NCBI GenBank assembly: GCA_038502445.1
Contig: JAHLJS010000006.1
Location: forward strand, 7,969,034 to 8,033,033
Direction: 5' to 3'
Length of the DNA: 64,000 bases
From: Eremochloa ophiuroides
Lineage: Eukaryota; Streptophyta; Magnoliopsida; Poales; Poaceae
Shown here piece after piece: positions 56,591 through 64,000 of the stretch. Below the pieces are notes generated by a model, which made no database searches, was not told the DNA's origin, and saw only the letters and a program-made list of their open reading frames with translations. The translations under genes were made by a program, and so were the position numbers. The number at the start of each line of letters is the position of its first letter. Position 1 is the first letter of the stretch.

Positions 56591-59500
56591 GAAACGACCT
56601 CGATTTCCGCGAAGGGAAATCCACAGGCTCGAATTGTAATTCAACAGATTGCTTGGGACAATCCATGAAATTACCCATATCTCAGTTGACACCAGGATCC
56701 ATACAACGGTAATTAAGTCTTACATAAACATTTATTACATCGCCATATTGACGGAATCAACATTCAGAGAAGCTTTAGAAGATGCGGAAACGATTCATCC
56801 TTCACGGCCAACTTGAGTGTAGCACGTGACCCTATTCCTCGCCATCGTCTTCCTCGAAGTCGTATTCATTCTCGTCACCTGACAGCAAATTTATCAGTAC
56901 GATATGTACTGGCCACGGAGCCCACCTATGCAGCATTTGCTTTGTGGAAAGTGGATGCAAGGCTATACAAGCAGACCTATAGGCTGAGGTTTCCTATGCA
57001 GCTGTAATCAATGTTTAAGTAGTCAAGTTTTATCTCCAATTACACCATCATCTCTTTTCCCATCACCACATCTCACTTACCCGCACCTCACTCTCATTCG
57101 ACAGGCCCAACTCCCTCTCGGGCCTATCTCAGCGGCACACTACCACAGCGGGTACACTGCCGGAAAATGTCATCCAGGGGAGAAGAGAACACTCACTACA
57201 CTAGTAGAAGCTTCACAGGAAAGGTCCATAGCCAACAAGTTGGCATATGTATCGATCGATCAACCGTACACTCTGCAGAGGTTTCACTACCCACAAGATT
57301 AGCCATCATAGGTGTTGCGCAAACACCTAGGCAGAATTCCGGGTGCTTGCTTGCCTAGGTCGATGCCACCCTACCACTCAGCCCTGGGATATTCCGGATC
57401 CTACACCGTTATGCTGAGACTGGGAGACACAGTACCGGGCCCATCCAGTGGTACTGCGCATCTAGAACGGAACGGGAACCCATCGACCGTCTCCGCCCAC
57501 CCTTATCAACTCTCAACCTAGCAGTAGTGGCACCGTCCTACCAAGTAGTCCAGCCGTCTCCCGCCCATCAGAAGCGAGTGAGTAGAAAAGGATTCCCATG
57601 AACCTGAAGCTAGTCCGTCCTAGATTTGACCAAGCAGGCATCTTCACTTAGGGGATACTCTCCCCGTGCCATCACAGCACCTCCGTCCACGGGCTTCAAA
57701 CCACCAAGGCTATCCCACCCGGAACCTCCTCAACAACTTTACCCGCCACAGGTATCTCGCTTGGGGATGCCCAGGTTGCACCCCCGGCACGACTTGCCCC
57801 ATGGGCTTGTCTTACATCCCACTTGGTCGACATCAACCCTTACCACGCACCCAAGACGCACGCAACACTCTCTCCCAGTGATTATAATCAGATATATACC
57901 GTCCCAATTCCACCACATAACATATAGCAAGTAGAAAGTAGTGGAAGAGTAACAGTAAATTAAGCAGCAGCTAACCTAGCAGCGGACAGCAGGGTAAAGT
58001 CTTATCAAGGCAGGGAATTCAAATACACTATCATGCAACCAATCCATGCATAATCATAAAGCAATAGCAACAATGCCATTTGCAATGCGTAAATAGGATC
58101 TAAGGATTTGGTGGGACGTGGCACCTTCGTAGTCGTCTCCTAGCTCCTGAAGGTACTCGTGGTCGTCTTCCTTAGTCAGATCCTCCTCCGGCTCTGAAAT
58201 CGAACACGAAATAGTCGCGTCAGCGACTCCTATAGAGTTTTTTAGAAAAATCCAATAAAATAAAGAGTCAAATGCACACAAACATAGTCTTAGATTGTAG
58301 ATCTCATTTTTCTGAGAATTTTGATATATGGTGCGCAATTTTTGGACATCGTATGAATAAGTTATGAATTTCCGAAGATTATCCTATTTTCTGAAAATGG
58401 AAAATGGCCGATTAATCAGGGGATGGCAGCTCGGGATTTGCCCACGTGGCGCGCGGGTCCAGTAGTGCGGCATGTGGCGCCTCAACAGAACACAGACCCG
58501 ATGGTCGCCCACCAGGTGTTCGATGCTGGTTCCCAGAGAGTCGCCGGCGTCGGCGTAGCTCGGCGGTTGGTCGGGCGAGCTCGACGTTGGTCGGGGGGCG
58601 TCGGCGTAGCTCGGCGGTGGTCGGGCGAGCTCGACGTTGGTCGGGGGTGGTTGTCACAGTTCGCCGTCGGGCTAGTGGTGTGTTCTAGAGTCCAAAAGGT
58701 GTCGGTTTTTTGTTCCTGGTCACGGTATTGAGATGCTCCGGTCGCCGGCGGTGAGGCCGTTGCGCCGACAGGGCTCCGGCGAGGCGCGACAAGGTCTGAG
58801 GAGTGGTGTATCCGCCTCCCCGAGCTCTGTTGACAGGGATCCGACGTTCAATTTGGTGCTAGCGGGGTTCCGGGGCGTCTGTTCAAGGCGGCGGTGTTTC
58901 TCCGGTGCGGCGGACGATGACAGGGCGGCGATGACCATATTTCGGCAAGACAAGGCTTGGCTTTCCCCAATTGGCGTGCTCAGGCAGTCGTCCGACCAGA
59001 TGGTGGCGGGTTAGAGTCATTGTATGGCCTCCTTCTCTCCCACGGCATACGGCGGAGCACCGGTGAGGTCGCGACGCACACGAGCAGGGCGGACGAGGCT
59101 TCCCCTAGCGCTTAGATCCGTATAGCTAGCTCGAGGGGTCGTGGCGGTGCTCCACGATGCTCTAACCTATCCGGGTGCTAGTCGGAATGCTCGGAACGGG
59201 TGATTCAGCGTCGGAACGCGTCGGTGGTGAGCGCGCTCCGCCGAGAATGCGTCGTGCTGCGTTCTCGGTCTAGCAAAGCTTGTAGTCCGGGGGTTTCGGC
59301 CGGTCGCATGAGTGCATGGTGCAGGTGATCTTCCTGAGCCGTAAAGGCTCGTGCCTGCGCGTCCCGTGGGCGGAACGCCATGGCAAAAGCAGGGCGAGGT
59401 TCGGACATGGCGTGCGGTGGCTCACCGTGGTGTCGGTGAAGCTAGGATGGTGGTGCAGTGGCGAGTCGGAGCCGTGCAGAGCGATCGCAGTGCCGTGCCG

Positions 59501-60356
59501 CTCCTCGTCCGCAGCTCGGGCTTCTCCTCCGTGCCCGGCTCCGGCGTGCTCCGCGGCGGCAGCGCTTCGGCGGTGCTCCCCTCTCTCTGCTCCACCCTTC
59601 TTCCTTCTCTCTCTCTCACACGGTGTGGTGTTGTGGTGTGGTTGGTGCCACCAGTGGCGGCGGCGAGTGGAACGAGGCTAGGGCGCCGTGAGGTGCTCCA
59701 ATTTATAGCGGAGCTCGGGTGGCTACCTATGGCGGGCGGCTCTGATCTGCTCGGGCTGATCGGAGGGCTGCGGCTTGCGCGAGCTAGGGTTCCGGTGGTG
59801 CGCGCGGGCTTCTTGGCGAGCAAGGCAGGGGACAGGCAGGGGATAACGGGGTCAGGGCTCTGCCATGCGTGGCGCTGTCGGTCATGCCATTTGCATGACA
59901 CTGTCGGCCACCGTCTTTCGCAAAGAAGAGAAACAGGGGAAAAGAAAGAGTGACTGACAAGCGGGTCCTGGTTGGCAGCGGCTGCGAAAGGCGCTGCGCG
60001 CGCGTGGTGGTTTGGCTGCGAGATGGGCCGGCTGGCTGGGCCGAATCTGCTCTTCCTCTTTCTCTCTTCTTCTTTTTCTTTTTCTTTTTCTATTTACACT
60101 TAAGTGTATAAATACATATATTACCCATTTTAAATATTGAGTAAACACAAACATAAATTGTAATAAATCCCAAATGTGATGCATAAGTTATTATTCTATG
60201 TGAATGGAATTAAAATGCAAGCTATACTCCTTTATTTACCAAATTTATAATGAAACCTATATGCTTGCACAAGAAAATTGGGTTTTCTCATTATATGAAT
60301 GAAAAATTTAAATTGGTTGGGATTTTTTTGGTGTTTTGGATTTTAGGGTTGTTACA
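56591..60356 (-). repeat. 3' LTR of minus-strand Ty3/gypsy element
   Basis: On the minus strand it begins TGTAACAACCCTAAAATCC (60356), directly after a polypurine tract. It is judged to end GAGGTCGTTTCA (56591), about 3.77 kb. The start is secure; the end is chosen from the CA terminus and resemblance to the LARD end and cannot be confirmed because the 5' LTR lies beyond the window. Frames in its GC-rich centre (58420-59950) are not genes. Confidence 0.75.
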
Positions 60357-63300
60357 GTCCTCCCCCTCATTAGGATCTCGACCTCGAGATTCAGAGATAA
60401 CGTACCCTTCGAAGAGGTAAGAAAACATAATCCGCAAGTCCGATTCTTTCTCCCACGTAGCTTCCCTTTCAGTGTGATTGCTCCATTGTACCTTGCACAT
60501 CAGAATGGTCTTGTTTCGCGTCTCCTTGGTATCCCATGCCAAGATCTTGATCGGATGTTCCTTGTATTCAAGTGTGTCTTGCAAGTCTAATGCATCCGTA
60601 GGAACTTGCTCCTCGGGAAGCTTCAAACACTTCCTTAATTGCGAGACATGGAACACGGGGTGTACTCCAGATAATTCCTCCGGTAGTTCCAGCTTGTAAG
60701 CAAGCTTTCCAACCCTTTTACAGATCTTGTATGGCCCAACATATCTTGGTGCCAATTTCCCTTTTACGTGGAATCTGACGGTGCCACGAAGCGGAGATAC
60801 CTTGAGGTAGACATAATCCCAACCTTGAACTCAAGCTCTCTACGTCTTCTATCTGCATAGCTCTTTTGCCTACTTTGTGCAATCCTCAAATTCTCTCTTA
60901 CTTGGGCAACACCTTCTTCTGCTTCCACAATCTTAGCAGGACCGAAGAATGTCCTTTCACCTGGTTCCGACCACATTATCGGGGTTCTGCACGGTCTTCC
61001 GTACAACGCTTCAAATGGAGACATCTTAATGCTCGTCTGATAACCGTTGCTGTATGAGAACTCGGTGTGGGGCAGACAGCTCTCCCATCCTTCCTTGTAC
61101 CTCAATACGCAAGCACGTAACATGTCCTCAAGAATCTGGTTCACTCTTTCTGTTTGCCCGTCTGTTTGCGGGTGGTATGCTGTGCTGTAGTCGAGCTTGG
61201 TCCCGATGGACTTGTGCAAGGATTTCCAGAACTGTGATACAAACTGTGATCCTCGGTCAGATCTAATACTCAGAGGTGCCCCATGTAACTTCAAAATGTT
61301 TGATACGTACAGATCTGCTAGCTTTTCAACTCTATACTTCCTTTTGACCGGTATAAAATGTGCAACTTTGGTCAGACGGTCCACTATTACCCATATAGAA
61401 TCATATCCATGCTCGGATCGGGGCAGTCCTAATATGAAGTCCATGGATATGCACTCCCACTTCCATTCTGGTATCTTGACTGGTTGTAGCAACCCTGCTG
61501 GTCTCTGATGTTCGGTCTTAATTCTATTGCATGTATCACATCGGACTACATGCCCTGCAATGTCTGTCTTCATATTCTCCCACCAGAAGTGCTTCCTTAG
61601 ATCATGGTACATCTTGGCTGACCCTGGGTGAATGCAATATTTGGAGTCATGCCCTTCCGACAGGATCTCTTCTCGTATCGCTGAATCCGTTGGTACACAG
61701 ATTCTATCTTTGTACCATATAGTTCCCTGCTCATCTTCTCGGTATTCGGGGCCTCTCCCCAGTTTCATCAAACCACGGATATAGTCTATCTCAGGACAGT
61801 TCCTTTGTGCTTCACGGATCCGTGAGGTGAGATTGTACTCGACGCGAAGCTCATTTAGCATGCCATAGGAGACTACCTCGAGCTGGAATGCGTCGAACTC
61901 TCTCTTGAGCTCAGGCGGCATAGAGTTGGTGATGAGGGTATGGCAGTAGCTTTTGCGGCTAAGTGCATCAGCGACGACATTAGCCTTCCCTGGGTGGTAA
62001 TGGATCTCAAGATCATAGTCCTTGATGAGTTCTAGCCATCTGCGCTGCCTCATATTCAGATCTTCTTGAGTGAAGAAGTACTTCAGGCTCTTGTGGTCAG
62101 TGTAGATGTCACACTTGTTGCTTATTAGATAGTGTCTCCAAATCTTGAGTGCATGTACCACGGCTGCAAGTTCTAGGTCATGAGTCGGGTATCGCTGCTC
62201 ATGTTCTTTCAACTGTCTTGAGGCATAAGCTATCACCCTTCCTTCTTGCATTAGTACACAACCCAAACCTTGCCGAGAGGCATCACAATATACAACAAAA
62301 TCTTTGTGAATATCGGGTAGGGCTAGTACAGGTGTAGTAGTGAGCTTCTCCTTCAAGGTCTGAAAACTCTTCTCACATTCAGGAGTCCATATAAACTTGT
62401 TCTCTTTCTTCAGCAAGTTGGTCATGGGTCTTGCAATCTTGGAGAAATTCTCAATAAATCTGCGATAGTATCCTGCAAGTCCCAAAAAGCTTCTGATTTC
62501 TGACACATTACGGGATTGTTCCCACTCTTTCACAGCTTCAATCTTGACTGGGTCCACTGCAACTCCTTCTCCTGACAGTACGTAACCAAGGAAAGCAACT
62601 TCCTCATGCCAGAATTCGCACTTGGAGAATTTGGCGTATAGCTGGTTGCGAGACAACCTCTCCAATACGGTCCTCAGATGATGTTCATGTTCCTCTTTTG
62701 TGGCTGAGTAAACTAATATATCATCAATAAATACCACTACAAACTTGTCTAGCTCATTCATGAAGATCTTGTTCATCATGTTTATGAAGTATGCTGGAGC
62801 ATTAGTGAGTCCAAATGAGACTACTGTGCACTCATACTGTCCATATCTAGTGACAAATGCAGTCTTCGGGATATCCTCTTCCCTGATCTTCATCTGATGG
62901 TACCCTGATCGGAGATCGATCTTTGAGAAGTACTTGGCCTTACTCAGTTGATCTAACAGATCATCGATGCGGGGCAATGTGTACTTATTCTTGACTGTAA
63001 CCGCATTCAGATTCCGGTAGTCAATGCACATCCTCATCGTGCCATCCTTCTTCTTGACAAACAAAATGGGAGATCCTCAGGGCGAGGCACTAGGCCTAAT
63101 GAAGCCCTTCTCCAGTAATTCTCCCAGCTGCTTCTTGAGTTCCTTCAACTCATCAGCCGACATTCTGTAGGGTCTTTTGGCAATCGGTGCAGTCCCTGGC
63201 ATCAGCTCTATAACAAACTCCACATCTCTATCTGGTGGCATTTCTGGCAACTCCTCTGGAAACACGTCATTGAATTCAGAGACTACTGGCACATCTCTGA

Positions 63301-64000
63301 ATGTCAGCTCCATTTTATCTGCCTTAGTCTCCAGAGCACATAGGAGGGCTTGGACTCTCCCGGTTTGAGGTGTACATCGGACGGCTGTTCCCCAAGGGTG
63401 GGTTACCTGAACGTATCTAGGTGAACAAGATATCACTCTCCGGTGTTTGGTTAGCCAGTCCATGCCTAAGATGATATCTAAGCTATTGGAGGGTAGTAGA
63501 GTTACGTCAGCTCTAAAGTCAAGTCCCTCGATTGTGATTACCACTCCATTACATATGTGAACGCTTCTGAAGGTTCCTAAGGGCGAGCTAGTTAGGATGG
63601 GGTTTGCTCTCGGGGTTACAGGTATGTTATGCTTACGTGCATATGCAGATGAAATCTATGAACATGTAGCTCCCGAATCGAACAGAACTGTAGCCATGTT
63701 ACCCTGAACTAGGAACATACCATACACAGCATCAGGTGCAGCTTCAGCTTCCTCAGCGGTCATGTGGTTCAGTCTTCCTCGGGTATTAGATCCCCGGTTC
63801 GGTGTACCCTGTGCAGCTGCTGGTGCACGGTTGAGGTCGGGGCACACAGCCACACGGTGTCCAGGCTTTCCGCATCCGAAGCAAGTGAAGGGCGCACTGC
63901 CTGCTGTGGCTGTCGCAGGAGCCTTCCAATTGCTTGTCCTTGGCGTGTTGGTAGCGGGGGCGGGTGTGTTCTGCACAGCTCGAGTCGACGCAGGGTAGGT
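60291..64000 (-). pseudogene. Chromodomain-type Ty3/gypsy gag-pol, three lesions, cut by window edge
   Basis: Read from 64000 downwards, the order is: gag end with a CCHC knuckle (CFGCGKPGHRVAVC, near 63870), protease (LFDSGATCS, near 63660), spacer, reverse transcriptase (63064 onward, with FIDDILVYSA), RNase H (VVYCDAS and YTDHKSLKYF), integrase zinc region (HPGS...CDTCNR) and integrase core (SMDFI, IRSDRGSQFV, ERVNQ), then a C-terminal segment with a chromodomain-like VQWSNHTEREATWE. The gene order PR-RT-RH-IN marks Ty3/gypsy, and the tail suggests the Tekay/Del lineage. Breaks are an in-frame TAG at 63656-63658, an in-frame TGA at 63077-63079, and a one-base loss near 60812 that shifts the end of the integrase. 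Each domain otherwise looks well preserved, so inactivation is fairly recent. The frame extends into the start of the LTR. Confidence 0.93.
60357..60395 (-). promoter_or_regulatory. Gypsy polypurine tract with upstream hairpin
   Basis: On the minus strand ATGAGGGGGAGGAC (60370-60357) abuts the LTR. Just upstream ATCTCGA and TCGAGAT form a 7-bp inverted repeat around GG (60375-60390). The LARD has the same layout with CGGGACG at the centre. Confidence 0.85.

Noticed and set aside
1..64000. CRISPR arrays, bacterial operons or organelle DNA
   Set aside because: No spaced repeats of that kind; introns, MITEs and LTR elements show plant nuclear DNA.

Overview
This is plant nuclear DNA, from a grass (Poaceae) close to rice. 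The evidence is GT-AG introns, very GC-rich coding exons beside AT-rich intergenic DNA, Stowaway MITEs with CTCCCTCCGT ends and TA target duplications, and a raffinose synthase that looks like the rice enzyme from memory but not identical. Four host genes are recognisable. They are an OCRE-domain gene (minus, cut by the left edge, 8 exons), a raffinose synthase gene (38233-41335, plus, 2 exons), a FLOE/DUF1421-type gene with a C-terminal UBA-like segment (43425-46907, plus, 3 exons), and the photosystem I gene psaL (48826-49563, minus, 2 exons).

Most of the rest is transposons, often nested. 2.9-11.2 kb holds MITEs, an intact RNase H-type ORF from a LINE, and a candidate DNA element with a tRNA-like A/B box pair. 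11.2-36.5 kb reads as one candidate Helitron carrying broken pieces of a CPL1-like CTD phosphatase gene and a VPS60/CHMP5-like gene. Two minus-strand solo LTRs have landed in it: A, 12907-29954, target duplication GTTTG; and B, 32391-36295, target duplication GAAAG. Solo LTR A was later split by a very young 12.7-kb element (13750-26484, target duplication CCTGT) with two almost identical 4396-bp LTRs. That element has no gag-pol and fits the LARD class (large retrotransposon derivative).

50549-55763 is a complete hAT transposon with an 8-bp target duplication and a seven-exon transposase gene whose reading frame closes at 991 codons. One predicted catalytic Asp position is Asn. 56591-64000 is the 3' LTR and most of gag-pol of a minus-strand chromodomain-type Ty3/gypsy element, disabled by two stops and a frameshift.

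The most unusual signal is inside the LARD. It has one ORF (18560-19594) with a dsRBD-like N-terminal pattern and a coiled coil. Downstream lie four diverged copies of a module (20083-21380) whose outer stem and inner hairpin (always a 7-nt loop) are kept while the stem bases change. Each module ends in a TGGTATC-like string that matches the start of the element's own tRNA primer site. The LTRs of three related elements also begin with a short palindrome kept by compensating changes, and a small hairpin beside the polypurine tract is shared between the LARD and the gypsy element. This suggests a non-autonomous retroelement with its own RNA-structure and protein kit that depends on a relative of the gypsy element for enzymes. 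All of this was read by eye; no alignment, folding or database search was run.
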